From Merluccius polli (Eukaryota > Chordata > Actinopteri > Gadiformes > Merlucciidae): a DNA stretch of 64,000 bases. Below, piece after piece: positions 22,879 through 35,565 of this stretch. The DNA lies in the NCBI GenBank assembly GCA_030340625.1, contig JAOPHQ010003990.1, positions 262,853-326,852 on the forward strand. Reading direction: 5' to 3'. The notes under the pieces are model-generated. The model ran no database searches. It was not told the DNA's origin and saw nothing but the letters and a program-made list of their open reading frames with translations. The stretch's first letter is position 1; each line of letters begins with the position of its first letter. Both the position numbers and the translations under genes were made by a program.

Positions 22879-23931
22879 ATGGTATTTCTACAACAAGTTG
22901 GGTCGACTAATGATGTAAATGAAAAGCAAATCAGAGCGGCATGAGACGAGACGGGAGCAAATAATTTAGCGAGCACTGTCTACGACGGGTGATGGTCAGT
23001 GGACATGTGGTATGGAGGTGGCGTAGCATATGCTAATGTATTCCGGGTGACAGTGTGGCACTGCTCTCTCATTAGTAGCCTTCCAGCCAGTCAGAGGTGT
23101 CGGAGGTGGTTGCTATGGTTATTTCATCCTAAACAATGTGTTAATAATAACCGACAAATTGATATCATATTTGCTTTAAATAATTCCTCCATTTGATCCC
23201 TTCACTGTTGGTGAAAACCAACAACAAACACAACAAGATTCGAACGCGATAATTGTAGGGTTGGCTTATGTCCAAGAATGCGTGTTATGCTTGTTGGGGA
23301 TTTGGTTCGCTGCTTATCTATAGTGGTGTAGCATTTCATTGATATCAGCATTTTGAGAAGAACTAAATAAACAAATCTATCTAAAGGTTACTGCACTATC
23401 TTGTCTTGACTTACCGATGCTTTACACACTTAGCTGTCTTTTATATGGGTTTTTATGGCGATTTTTTGGTGTTGTTACAATATAGTGGAATTCCCTAATA
23501 CACTATTTTACACAGATTATTTCAACCCATTACCTATACTGTATACAGGAATATGATGATTACATGTACGACACACATAGTAATTGTAAGTTTTAAAATT
23601 CAGACCAGGACTGGCAGTATGGAGGATGAAATGCATTCAATATATTTCAGTTCTTCAGGGCGCCAGAAAAAGTGCAGCAGCCAAAATGTAAATGTTCTTC
23701 CTCCTTCGTCTGCCTCTCTATTTAAAGCATTGAGTTAGCCTATGAGCACTACTAGTCCGTTCTGTCTACTCGAGTTTGGGGCTGATTAGAAGATGTTTCG
23801 CTGTATTGATTTTAATAAAAAGAATTGTCTACATTTCAAGATGACCTCTCCATATTGTCATCCTCAAAGTAAGGCTGAATCAACATAAAATAATTGTCAT
23901 TTGAACTTCGTATACGTTCTTCATATTTATC

Positions 23932-23936
<5 letters not shown>
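22879..23936. other. No recognisable feature
   Basis: Unique-looking A/T-rich sequence with no coding signal I can support. Confidence 0.4.

Positions 23937-23998
<62 letters not shown>
23937..23998. repeat. TA microsatellite
   Basis: About 30 uninterrupted TA units. Confidence 0.98.
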
Positions 23999-24000
<2 letters not shown>

Positions 24001-24760
24001 TGCCATGACACTAACCATGGTGAATTTAGATTAGATTCAGATAATTAAGGAAAATAAACGGAGCCATATAGAGTGGACTGGAATGATTGATGTGATATGG
24101 TGATTCACAAATTAAAAAAGTGGGAGAAAGGTGTGTGTGTGTGTGCGTGTGTGGGCCTACTTCTGGCGCCCCTGGATACACGTATATGGATATCGACAGT
24201 TAATAATACGCTGGATAAAGAGAATATGCCCCAGTGGGATTCTGTATGTACACTTCATGCTATTGTAGAAAATATACAAACAACATATATAAACAAATAA
24301 CTATTTAGGTCACAAAACGGTGTACCTTAAATACCATTTGTTAGGACAGTTGCAATCAACGGGGACTCAAATCAATTGCCGGAAGACATTCCCCACAACA
24401 GCAAAAACAGATGCAACAAAAATAGAAAATCAAATATGTTTATTCACAGATACATATATCTGTTCCCTACAGATAGCATATAATATACAAAACAGTTAAG
24501 TGTGGTGGCTGCAGTTGTAAAACGCGGTTGAAATGAGCTCAAGTTGCACTGAAGAAGAAAGAAACACAATGCAGAAGATGAATACGCCCGCTTGGCCTGC
24601 TTGGCGGTAGGAATTGGCCGCCTTTGCTTATGATCGAGTGGGCTACGCCGCTGGCGCTAATGCTGGTGGAAGGAAATGAGGACCCGAGATCGGAGGAAGC
24701 AACACAAAGTACTATGCCAGCATCAGGGCCAGCCTGCCCACTATCGGTTACCCAGTAATA
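23999..24760. other. Short GT repeat, otherwise featureless
   Basis: An interrupted GT repeat lies at 24130-24152. No gene recognised. Confidence 0.45.
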
Positions 24761-25091
24761 GGGCTTGTACATCAGAATGCATCATGGGATTTTTGGTTGG
24801 CGATACTCAAGAGAGTTGTAGTACTGTAAAATCCTAAATCAAAATATAAATATAAATATACCGTAACCTAGGCTAATGAAAACTTTGTTTTGCCACATCT
24901 GGCATGAGAAACGCTGTAGCAGTTTCAAACATAACGAAGTCTCCCCATAATGACAAATTATTTCATGATGTGGCAGGTTAAACAATAACCAAAAAAACAT
25001 GACTACCAACACAATAACTAACATTACAATACTCCCATGCTCCCAAAATGGAGACGGGTCATTGCGATGTGACGTTGCGATGTACAAGCCC
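24761..25091 (+). mobile_element. GGGCTTGTACATC MITE, copy 1
   Basis: A 331-bp element with 13-bp inverted ends GGGCTTGTACATC (24761) and GATGTACAAGCCC (25079-25091). Internal landmarks shared with copy 2 (52373-52683) include AGAATGCATCATGGGATTTTT, TACTGTAAAATCCTAAATCAA and CCGTAACCTAGGCTAAT, then ACTACCAACA...ATAACTAACATT. No coding capacity. Superfamily is unresolved because flanking duplications are not clear. Confidence 0.85.
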
Positions 25092-25639
25092 CATACAGGA
25101 GTTGTGGACCACATGGGCAAGGAGAGCTCTGGGTCAGCTCTCAAATGACCCATCGGTCTTTGTGAATTATAGTGAATGTATCCTTCGAAAGTGTCTTCCT
25201 CCCCTCTAGGCCCCTTAGCAAATTAGATAGCAAATCTGCCACCACAGCTATTTCTTCCATATGGCTCAACATCTATCACCCTGACGTTGAGCAGCACACC
25301 ACTGCTGGAAGCACAGTGAAGAAGCTTCCCTTGTAGGTTAGGTACTGGGAGATGCCCCGGATGATGCGTGTGTTTCTGCATGGGTTCATCCATCCACTCT
25401 ATAGTAAAAGTTAGTTCTGAGTGAAGAGTCCATTTTCTGCTAGAGTCCTCCTGGCACATGGTATGGAAATATCGCACTATGGCAATCACAGATGGCCTCG
25501 GTGACACCGTCGCAAATTTGATATGTGACTGTTGCGAGTGTTATGGACACCCTCATTTCATGACAATTGTTTGTAAATGTATGGCATCATGCTATGACAA
25601 GTCATCTGCCAATACAACAAATGAAGAAACATAATGTGC
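25092..25639. other. No recognisable feature
   Basis: A 94-codon minus frame at 25223-25507 is not recognised. Nothing else seen. Confidence 0.4.
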
Positions 25640-25893
25640 ATATGAAGAGCTCTTTTCCAAAACGCATTAAACACCAAATTTAAAAAAATGAGTTTATTAT
25701 GCCATTTTGCTGTGCACTGAACCTATTCACTGCTCCATCAACATTTCACGCCAAATCACTATATTTCCTTGTTTAAAATGTACTGCAAGATGCCGTTTCT
25801 AACCAAAACATGTGTGGGTCTAGGTAAAAGAATGTGTTTTCCTGAAAACTCTCAAAATGGATTTAATGCGTTTTGGAAAAGAGCTCTTCATAT
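25640..25893. mobile_element. MITE with perfect 32-bp inverted ends
   Basis: Arms 25640-25671 and 25862-25893 are exact complements. The arm begins ATATGAAGAGCTCTTTTCC and ends ACGCATTAAA. The 190-bp interior is unique in this window and has no transposase. Because the terminus AT is self-complementary with the flanks, a short TA-type target site is possible but cannot be proven. Identity of 32/32 suggests a recent insertion or a strongly conserved end. Confidence 0.85.
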
Positions 25894-25959
25894 AGACATG
25901 ATGGTACAGTTTCTGTGTTCATTAGCGTTGTCAAGAAGACATGGAAAAATTATGCAGAA

Positions 25960-26015
25960 AGAAAGAAAAAAAAGGAAATAGAAAGACAGACAGACAGACA
26001 GACAGAAAGAAAGAA
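25960..26015. repeat. GAAA and GACA purine-rich microsatellites
   Basis: AGAAAGAAAG units, then six GACA units at 25985-26008, then AAGAAAGAA. Confidence 0.9.
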
Positions 26016-27629
26016 TATTTGACCACCAAGTATATGCGTCTCCTTTTTTCTATTCCTGTTGCCCTACATTCAGCGAGAAGCAACGCTGGCAGACCTTTCG
26101 GTCGATGATATGAGTTCAGGGGGATGAAGAGGATGGAGTGACTCTCGTATAGAGGAGAGCTTGTGCCGTCAAGTCAAGAGCAGCTATGATAAATGCCCAG
26201 TTTTTCTGTGTGGCGCCCGGACAAACCACACAACACAGGGAAGCAGGAATGAAGCGCAGATAAAGCTGTGGTTACTGAAGAGGCAAAGGAGAAAAGAGCT
26301 GCAGGGAGGGAAAACGTTAAGAAATAATTTGCTAAGATTACTATTTTTGTCGATTTGGAAAAGACCTAGGCCTTTTTTATGGGATATTTAATCCCATCAA
26401 TTTGGCTGAACTCAAAAATGAAACAAAATAATAATAATAATAATATTTTAATTTATTTATTTTATGTTAGGCTATACTGTAGAAAATAAACAACAAAATC
26501 AATTTCGATAGCAGGTAGCAAACCTCTGAGTACTTTGGCGCCTTTTTTTGGTATTATTGAAGAGGACGGATCTGCAACCAAACATCTATCTGGTTACACA
26601 TTTTTCCATCTGGATTTGAGTAAGCTGCGTCTTCAGCAGCAGTCAGGTGTGTTGGTTACAGTGGGAGTCTGACTTCCTCGTCTGCCACTAAGCACTCGCC
26701 GCCTTGAATTTCCTCCCTGTGGGGTGATCGATAGAGCACACTGCCTTATCTTAGCACAGAAAAAAAACATGAGATAAGATCACCTATTGAATGCCACGCA
26801 AGTGGATGGTGGTGTGTCGCTTTTGCCATGGATCCGTCTTGGTTGGCCCCGAATCAAACCCCTATTTGGGGAAAGTAACAAAGGCTGACGGTACGGTCCA
26901 AACATCAGAGATTACTGCATGCATCGATGCTGCCTTGTAGAAATGCTGCCTAGTCGTTTGATCATGTTTGGTAAGGGCAGGACCATCAGAGGACAGTTGA
27001 TGGCTTTCACCCATATCAATTTGGGGAGCTTGGCTCTTTATCCTTGAAAAATTGTGGGTGTAAATCTGTGGGTGTGAGTAGAAACATGATCATGTATGGG
27101 TGACACATTGGTTGTTTTAAGATTTAAAAATAGACAACCATGTATGCCGAAGTACATACAAATGTTGTTTTTTTCAGGCGGTAGGCACTTTATGTTCTTT
27201 TCCGTGCGTTACCTCTTTTTGGGTGGCCTTTTCTAAATACGGTCCCCAGACATGAAGGCTCTCTGTGACAATGTTTTTCGCTGCTCCAGTAACCTTATGT
27301 TAGTAGAGAGCAACATTACGTTGTTTTGGTTCTATTAATAGAGCAAATGGAGCATCAATCCACCCCTGACAGTAATATCACACATAAAATCTCTTAAGTG
27401 CTTTTATGAAGTACAGCGGGATGGAAATGACTAAGACTAAAGAGATCTTTGTCAAGTGCCATTGATTTGTACCCGGTCATTTATTTCCCCACACAAACTA
27501 GTTTGATTATGACAGAGATGGCAATAGGTGTTGGGGATGCTTGTCATTGCGCTGCAGTTATCAAGATTTACGGCACAGTTATCAAAATGTAAAACGTTTT
27601 TAAATCAAACATCTTCAATTTTTGGGGGG
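26016..27629. other. No recognisable gene
   Basis: Contains a short ATA repeat at 26429-26443. Short frames are not recognised. Nothing else supported. Confidence 0.45.
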
Positions 27630-27652
27630 ATGGGGGGGGGGGGGGGGGGGGA
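27630..27652. repeat. G homopolymer tract
   Basis: GGGGGGATGG followed by a run of about 19 G. Confidence 0.9.
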
Positions 27653-27814
27653 TTAGCGCTTGTGTTGTAACCATGCAAAAATAATTGTTGCTGATACCTT
27701 GTGAAAGGCATTTGGATAGCTGAGAAAGTGTTTAAACTGAAGCACACGGCATGTTGGGATACATAGTCATTTACAACTTACAGTGATGTTTTAAAATAAA
27801 TTGTATTTCATTAA

Positions 27815-27925
27815 TGAGCCGGTTGGGGTTACATGCATTTCTCCGAAAGTGAGCAACAAACCCAGAACCATTCAGCTGGGAGTTAAACACCCTAACCACG
27901 AGAATATCCTGCCCTATTCTGCCAG
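27815..27925 (-). repeat. V-SINE-like head fragment
   Basis: In complement, CAGGATATTCTCGTGGTTAGGGTGTTTAACTCCCAGCTGAATGGTTCTGGGTTTG matches the tRNA-like head organisation (GGTTAGGGTGTT..ACTCCC, then GGTTCTGGGTTTG at box B) seen at 22325 and 17285. No 3' tail is evident. Confidence 0.5.
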
Positions 27926-30900
27926 GTAATGTGACACATAAAAGTTAAGTAAACTGGCAAGAAAACACAAGTACAATGGCATATTAGGGAATGACTGAAT
28001 GTGAGAGGGATTGGAGAAGGAAGAGCATTGATTTTTCAAGATTGATTTGCAATAGCGGGAGTACTTAAAGGAGCCAAGCTGTGTTGATCAATATTATTTG
28101 TGATTATAATGCTGTGCCAGCCCAATTAGACTTGAATCACAAACTCATGCCCGAAAACGTGCCTTTTTGAAAGAAAACTAAAAAAAGTGGATCTGTGAGT
28201 CTGAATATTTATTCATAACCACTTTCTTAAAAAACATTTAATTAAAAAAAAACATAATTAGATGTGCAAAGGAGCAAATTCATATTTATGTGTGATCTCA
28301 GATTTATTTCACAAGAAATGACATGTTTTATAATATATCATTAGGATATTACACCTCCATGTTGACGTCCAAACACGGTTAGTGTATAAAATTGTCAGAG
28401 CCTAACATGTTTTTAACAGTGTTGCTGTTTTCATAAATGAGTCAATAAATATTGATTTGACTATAATAAACAGTGTGACTCAGCATTTACTGTATGACTT
28501 TTTTGCTTTGTAATTGCTTTGATTATTTGGCTATTCATTATTAAACAATGTATGAACAATGAATGATATTACATTATATAATACAAAAAAAGGCTACTAT
28601 TCGGCATTTGAATAATGCAATAAGTAAATGGTCTCACATTCCTCAAAATACTTTAAAAACTTTGGCCTTTGAATTCAACAAATGTCTTTAAATGGAGCCA
28701 CATGAATATTGAGGGGAAAAAATGGGGACGATAGAATACACAAGTACTTCAGAATTATTCATACACATTGAGAATGGCTTTTGAGATAGTGGGACAATTT
28801 TTCCTTAGGAATCACTTCTTATGTCATTCAGCAATAACTTGAATTCATTTGGTTCACTTACACCATTACAATTATTATTAATCTTGCATTTTCTGATACA
28901 TTACCAACCACCAGTTTATTGGTCTAGTAATGTGAAGTGGATTTCTCATGCCTGGATGTCTAGACGATCTCAAAGCGTATGTCTATTGGAATTATAAACG
29001 TACGTGGCATACAGCCGAAGGGGTTCACCAGGAAGTGGGAAAGGAAGTCTAATTCCTGCCAGAGGATTGGATGAAGACCTCTCGGCCCCAGCCAATCCTA
29101 TAAGCAGCAACAAATGAAATCCCCCCCCCCCCCCCCCCCCCCCCCGACAGAACTTTGATCTTGGGAATTAGACTGTGATGCAACATGGAAATGTGTTCAT
29201 TAACACACACTCGGTAGCATATGCCTTACGACTTATAACTTTGGCAGTAATGCGTCCTAGGCTCTACACTTAATCAACACTGTAAGGGCCACGTGTCGGA
29301 GGAAATACAGGATAAACATGTGCACTGCTATTAGGCTTGAAAGAAAAATAAAATAAAATAGGGTAGGTTGTTTGTAGTAGTTCACTAATCGAAATAAGAT
29401 GTGTCGAAATGGCATGACACGTGACAAATGACACATCCGATAATCGGTCCACAAACTAGGACAATAACAATTTGTACAATGAAAAAAATGCGCAGTTAAA
29501 ATACAAGTTCAAATTAACTGGCAGTAGTTGGATTGGCCCTCAGTGACCAATCACATTTTTGGGGCGGCATGTGCCACCCCAGGCCCCCACCCTGTGCACA
29601 CCCCTGGCTGTGCCTATAGAAGTGACACAGTCCTGTCAAACCCTTTAAACAATGTAGGATTTCTCAGAAGAAGGCACTGTACTCTAGTTCTGTCAGTGGC
29701 TTACGGCAGAGTGCATGTGTCTTTTTTTCCACCTCCTGCCTGCATCACAACTCATTCCAGTACAACAACAAAACAACAGTCTACTGTGTACTCTCCGGCA
29801 GCAGCAGAACTAAGCAAAGGAAAACATAATCATAAACATACATTCATCGACGGAAATAAAAGTGTCCCTGAACATATCACTTCCCTCTTTGGCAACAAGG
29901 GGTGATGAAAGAGGACCAAAATAAAGCCTAACGTGCAAACATACTCTTCCCAGCTGTTGAGATTGTGTGTGTTCAGCCACAGGGGGGGTTAGGTCTGGGG
30001 GGGGAGGGGGGGGGGGTAAAGTAAACTAGTGCTATCCGACCTTCAAACACCAGTCAGCCGGATAAAAAAGATCCAGTGTCACGATTGTTGGAAGATCAAG
30101 TTGTTTAATGTGCCAAGCTGTTTACATAGAGCAAGGATGCCTAAAGCAGCCATTACACAGCCGTGCAAAAAAAAGTTATTTTATTCAGTATGACACCTGC
30201 AGCTGACATGGTGTTTTTCTATCCTTCTTGCTTCTTCTGAAAGCATTGTTTTCAATATAGAGACAAACAACTATTTACGATCATCTTATTGACACATTCT
30301 CAAAATCTAAACAAGAATATGAATAATATGTATAATATATAATATGTTTCCTTCGGATATATCACACTTACCAATGATGGGCTCTGTAACGCTGAGTTCT
30401 ATGAGAATTTAAATGCAAAGGACGGGACGACGGACGTGCGTTGTCATCGGCAATCGACTTTCGTCCGTCTCTTATCAACTGCTGGCTTGGGATCGTGTTG
30501 CTGCCGTTCTGCTTCCATCCGATCTCGCTCTTCTCATTTCTTCTGTTTTCTTCATCCCCCCCCCCCCCCCCCAAGGGCATTATAATAAGTCACTATAGCA
30601 ATTAAGAGTGTTGAGTCCAAGGGCGTAGGCAGCCTTATTAAAGTGGGGGGCACAGCCTATTGGGTCTGGGGCTCTGCAAATGTCACAATGTAACAATTTT
30701 TCTGCATTCACACACCCTTTCAGGTAGGTCTTCATTATTTTTTTAAGGCCAACTTACTATATATTTGTATTTATCTACCTACTACCAAATATGAATTTGT
30801 GATACTTCCGAGAGAGTACGCATGCCTTTCCATGGTGATCTGGAAATATGCTTTTATTATTTGATGAGTCAAATGTCGTCAACAATATTTGACAATATTT

Positions 30901-31261
30901 TTACTAAGATATGTAATTTTAAAAGTGTGTGCGTGGGGGGGGGGGGGGGGGGGGGGGTGAAAGGTGTGGGTGGGGAGGGACAAAAGCAGAATTTCTAGTG
31001 GCTCCTTCGCCCATTGGTCGATAAGTGGATAAGCTTTGGTCGTTTTTTTTCCTTCTTGTTCAAAGGTAGTTCGCTCATGCCATCGTGCTGTAAACCTGTT
31101 GCCGTATACACTTCCCTGTTCAAACTCTCATGAAGAAACAAATGGGTGTATTACCATAACAGCATTCCTCACCGATCAGTCCTCAGACGCATCCTCATTT
31201 TAACACGGGTACGCTTCTTCTATGCTGTCTTCTTTTGCGCTTCTAACTAGCAGATAGCTGA
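27926..31261. other. Gene-free stretch with homopolymer tracts
   Basis: No gene recognised in 3.3 kb. C-runs lie at 29120-29145 and 30556-30572. G-rich tracts lie at 29996-30016 and 30936-30957. A palindromic GGGGCGGCATGTGCCACCCC occurs at 29561-29580 and may be a transposon end, but no partner was found. A 125-codon frame at 29528-29905 is not recognised. Confidence 0.5.
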
Positions 31262-31680
31262 CTTTATTAAACCCCGGAGGGGAATTAAATTGTCATAGCA
31301 GCCAGATACATTCAATTACAGACAACAACAACAGGTACATAAACACAAATATTAAAACATTTAAATACAGCCAAATTGAGTTAAATAGGACAGTGTGCAT
31401 TAGAAGTGGTCCGAGGACGATGAAGAAAAGCAATAAAACGTATCCAAATAATTGGAATAGCATCTTGGTGTTGAGCGATGTCCAGTAACATAAAACAACA
31501 GATTTGAATACCACTAGTACAAAACCCCCCCCAATAAAAACGCAATAAAATGACAAAAAACACACAGAGCTGCTACAACAGGCTGCCACCAGCACAGCGG
31601 CATCTCCTTTTCCTCTAGCCACGCACAAATGCACATCATCAATGTGATGATAACTCTTCAAAGCCGCCATCCACAGCGCT
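31262..31680 (-). mobile_element. LINE 3' UTR fragment (L2-like tail)
   Basis: The complement ends in TTCCCCTCCGGGGTTTAATAAAGTCA (31261-31286), a variant of the CCC..GGGATCAATAAAGT motif that ends many fish LINEs. The same terminal motif is found at 45508-45556 (minus) and 62326-62346 (plus). The upstream extent to 31680 is a guess from continuous A/T-rich 3' UTR-like sequence. The open frames in it are not coding matches. Confidence 0.45.
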
Positions 31681-31980
31681 AAAAGGAGAATGTATGTGTG
31701 ATTAGATACCTATTGTGTGTTGTTTGTACCACAGGAAGCGGGGAGGCTAATAGTTTGAGGTAGATGACACAGTCAGCGTGTAATGACCCTTGATGAAACC
31801 TAATAGCGGTGGTATTGTGAGGTGGCGAGCGGCTCAGTGTTCACCGTGATGGAAGGGCCTGTCTTTGAAAGGATCCATTTGTGTCTCGCCAAGGTTAGTC
31901 CGTCCCATCTCTACCATCTCTATTAAGAGTGGAGCGATCATGGAGATGGGGGTGTAGGCTACATGCGTTACCCGTGTACG

Positions 31981-31981
31981 T

Positions 31982-32012
<31 letters not shown>
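31981..32012. repeat. CA microsatellite
   Basis: About 15 CA units. Confidence 0.95.
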
Positions 32013-32018
<6 letters not shown>

Positions 32019-32689
32019 TGCATTAACAGGACCACACGTAACACTGTAATTACTATGCTGTGTGGTCAATGCTGAAGACAAACACAAGGCAAGGCATCAC
32101 ATGAATTATTTTTATTGTTTTGTTTTTATTTGTTCACGAGTATAACCTATACTATATTGTAATAGTATTGTATGTCATACACATTGTATTAAATGGTCTA
32201 TAGTGTGTCTATATTTTATTGATTAATTACAATTCTGAATGTTTTTATGTCTGTGATCATATCAGGATCAAAAGTGGTGTGATTTTAAAATACATACGGC
32301 AAGGTGCATCAGTGTCTAGACTTATAATAATCAGCTTTGGCAAACAGGGCTGAGCTAGGCTCTAAACCTCGGAATAAAGTTTAATGATCCTTACATCTGA
32401 AAAATCATTACGTTGTCAATCAACAGTAGCCCAAGGTGAAACGGCTGTTTCAAGCCTGGCTTGCAGGCCCATAGAGCCACTATCCCACTATTTGTGTTTG
32501 GATATTTAGAGTGAAATTACTAGCCTGCACTTTAATCGGAAAGCCATTTGCTTTTTCCCCATTAGATCCTTAATTTACTCAATGTATCACATTTGTGTAC
32601 AGTTAATCGCTACTAAAGTACAATGATTGGACATCAAATAAGCTGCATACAACCAGTTATTTTATTTTCCTCCCTCTCGGATCAACTTA
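32013..32689. other. No recognisable feature
   Basis: A/T-rich unique-looking DNA; nothing supported. Confidence 0.4.
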
Positions 32690-32756
32690 ACAATCTTAAT
32701 GTAAATGTAAACCTAAATGTAAACGTAAACCTAAATGTAAACCTAAAAAACAAACT
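32690..32756. repeat. 12-bp tandem repeat (TGTAAACCTAAA type)
   Basis: Roughly five imperfect units of TGTAAACCTAAA with 6-bp sub-units (TGTAAA). It creates an apparent Asn-Val/Leu repeat peptide that is an artefact. Confidence 0.85.
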
Positions 32757-33984
32757 TGTATTTACATCTCAGATGCATGTTGCATTCTTAATGAATCCAA
32801 GCAGTGAAATCTGAAATGTAACCACTGAACACCAATTCATTTAAATTTGATGTGTGAAAAAATAATCCATTAGCAACCATAGTTAGGGACAGAGATAGTA
32901 AAGCGAAAGCTCTCCATTAAAAAAAAAAAAAAAGAACATGCTGCACCGTGACTGAATTGCAGTCACGATGTACAGCTATTGCTTTTGGGGAAAACTATAG
33001 TTTTAGTATTATTAATATTAGTTTCATTCTATGCAATAGTGCATACAATTATACTAAGAAAACTACAAATGTACATGAATGTATATCGATGTGATGGCAG
33101 TATTGGTCCCTTCCATAGCATCATTCAGATTTTTGCTCTAGTCTTTAGATGATTACACTGGGAATAAAAATGACAAGTCAAAAGTACTGCTTGTTTTAAT
33201 TAAGAAATAATTTATGTTGCTTTCATCGCTTCACTGTTGGTGATATATAGTAACTGTGTGGTATACCAAGATTTATAGACATTTTTTTTCATTAACATAA
33301 TTAGAATACAACTGAAAAGGGTTAGGGTTTAAGGGTTTAGTAAAAAATTAATTTCACATTCAACATCATATTTGATGTGAAGTTTCAGGGACAAATGACA
33401 GGTTGATATGACAAATGACACGTGTGTAACACGAATGAGTAACACAGGCACAGAAACAAGTCGAAAACATCTATATTTTTTTATTTTCAGAAAATGAGAA
33501 ATTTTGAATAGAAAACAAGAATTTTTTTTATTGTGAAGGGTGAGGTTGAGTGGAGGGGGATGTGTGGGTTAGGGGTGGGATAAACATGATTTTTTTTGGG
33601 GGGGGGGGTTGAAACTGGTTGACAGCTGGTTGATTGCTGCAGGCAGATGTGAGGAGACGAGGAGGTTGGGGTTGCAGGGGAACAGATGCCGTCTGCTTAT
33701 GAAGTCGGATATCTTAGTAGCCTTTTATTACAGAGCCTATCTTTTTCTTTTTCTCTTAAGAGTCTCTCTTAATCTTTCTCTTGTCTAATCTCTCACAATA
33801 TCTGTTTCATCATTAAGGCTGCTTCTTACAAGAATTTGACTGAAAAGCTTAACCTGGAAAGGCACAGTTGCATGTGGTGGACTGCAAACTTAAATTGAGT
33901 GCAAGGCTTTTTTGGCAAATTTTACGCTGTACAACAACACACAAATTCCACACTGTGGTTTCAAATGGAGGCAATAGCTCCCAT
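32757..33984. other. No recognisable gene
   Basis: Short A- and T-runs, G-run at 33597-33608. GGGTTAGGGTTTAAGGG at 33319 is not a telomeric array. Nothing coding. Confidence 0.45.
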
Positions 33985-34100
33985 CGAATCCAGTCTTTCA
34001 TTTGCTAATTTGTTCTCTCAAACAGAATCCCAAATTCACTAAGCTAATAAGATTGAATCTATTTAATCAATTACCTCATCAACAGATCTCATCTTGTGTC
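33985..34100. promoter_or_regulatory. Candidate conserved non-coding element
   Basis: Non-repetitive sequence with TTTGCTAATTTG, AGCTAATAAG and TTTAATCAATTACC motifs, resembling clustered homeodomain-type sites. This is a composition-based guess. Confidence 0.22.
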
Positions 34101-35565
34101 GCGACGGTCTGCTGGACAGGAAGCCCGTTCCCATCAAGAGGCACTTGAGTGGAAACTCACATGTAGGGTGATTTTGGCAAACCCGGCGTGCAGACTCTGC
34201 CAAAAACAACCGGCTCTTTCATCACAGGGCTGGACCAACACTGTTAGCCCCACAATGTCACTGAGCCGGTTCCGCATCATCGCCATCACCATCATCAGCA
34301 TGGCTGGCCTCACCTCCACCACTGATTGCTTCCACGGCATGGCTCTCACCGGGAAAATTTCAACCCCGTAATTTCCCCGTTCAAGCTGTCCCCTTGGTGC
34401 TGAACAGCAAAGTGACAGGCAGACTAGCCTCTGTCTGGTAACAATGTGTCCTAAATCAAGGCCACAGTGGGCATAGCTTTGATTGCACGATGCAAACTGC
34501 ACACCGATTAGCGGCGCACAGCCACCACCACTTCGTAGCGCGGTGGGCAGCATTCCCCTCGGCGCTTGATCTCGTCTCGGGAATCTTTTTTCGAGTTTTG
34601 CTTTTGCTCGTCTGTGACCTCGTGTTAAATTGCACATTGAATGCCTACGCACAATGTACATTTTTTTATTTTATTGCAGCCATCACTTTTGTAAACCCAT
34701 TTGAAAGCTTTTTTTTCACTTTTTGTTCGAAATCATTTGAAATACCATGTGTCTCTGAAGAATAAAACCTATCCACCTACAACTATTTGGTCCGCGGAGC
34801 AAATCACATTTGAACAAAAGTGATGGCGACAGTCGGAAAGAAAGAAAAAATAATGTTGCAGTATAGTGCAGGTTTAGGAATGCCTCTCTAGCAACCCCCC
34901 CCCTCACAAGACACAGTTGTCATTCCTCCCCAACAGCCTGATGCTGTGTGACAGGAGTTGGTGGTGGAGGTGCTGGTTTGGCTGGAGCCCAGCATCGCTC
35001 ACAGCAGTGGGTCCATTGGTAAGAGAGAGAGGTGGGCCATGGGGTAGGCTCGAGCAGATGAAACATCCACATCACCCATTCACTAAAGCTGATGCAAGGG
35101 ATTTCATCAGTCGTTTTAACAGATACCATAATCGGTATTTACTTAAGTCAAGCGGTTTCAAAGCTGAACGGTTGAAATGCCACCGCGTGTGTGCGTCTCA
35201 TCTTCCGTTTTAAAAACGATGAGAAGAGTGTGACGGGTTTCCTTATTTTGTACTGGCTTTGTTTTGATGGTGAAGCAATACTGATGGAGCAAAGACATAG
35301 ATAGATGTGGTGGACCTTTATGAAGCCTGGTCGGTGTTGGGTTTCCAAAGGTGTTGAAACGGAGAAGAGCAAACCCCCAAAACACCCATTCACAGCTGAT
35401 GAATGAGTCATTATGCGTGCCCACATTCGAGTCTCTGAAAATCCCCCACACATCCGCTTAGGCTCTGCAACAGGCAGCGGTCGATAGTGCATGAGATTCT
35501 GCATTCTTCTCCCCCTCCCCTCCTCGCTATCACTCCACTGTCCTGTGACATTGCTCTGGGGTGTA
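34101..35565. other. No recognisable gene
   Basis: Frames of 91-175 codons on both strands overlap one another and lack family motifs. The sequence at 34100-34560 is complex and could be constrained, but no exon structure is visible. Confidence 0.4.
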
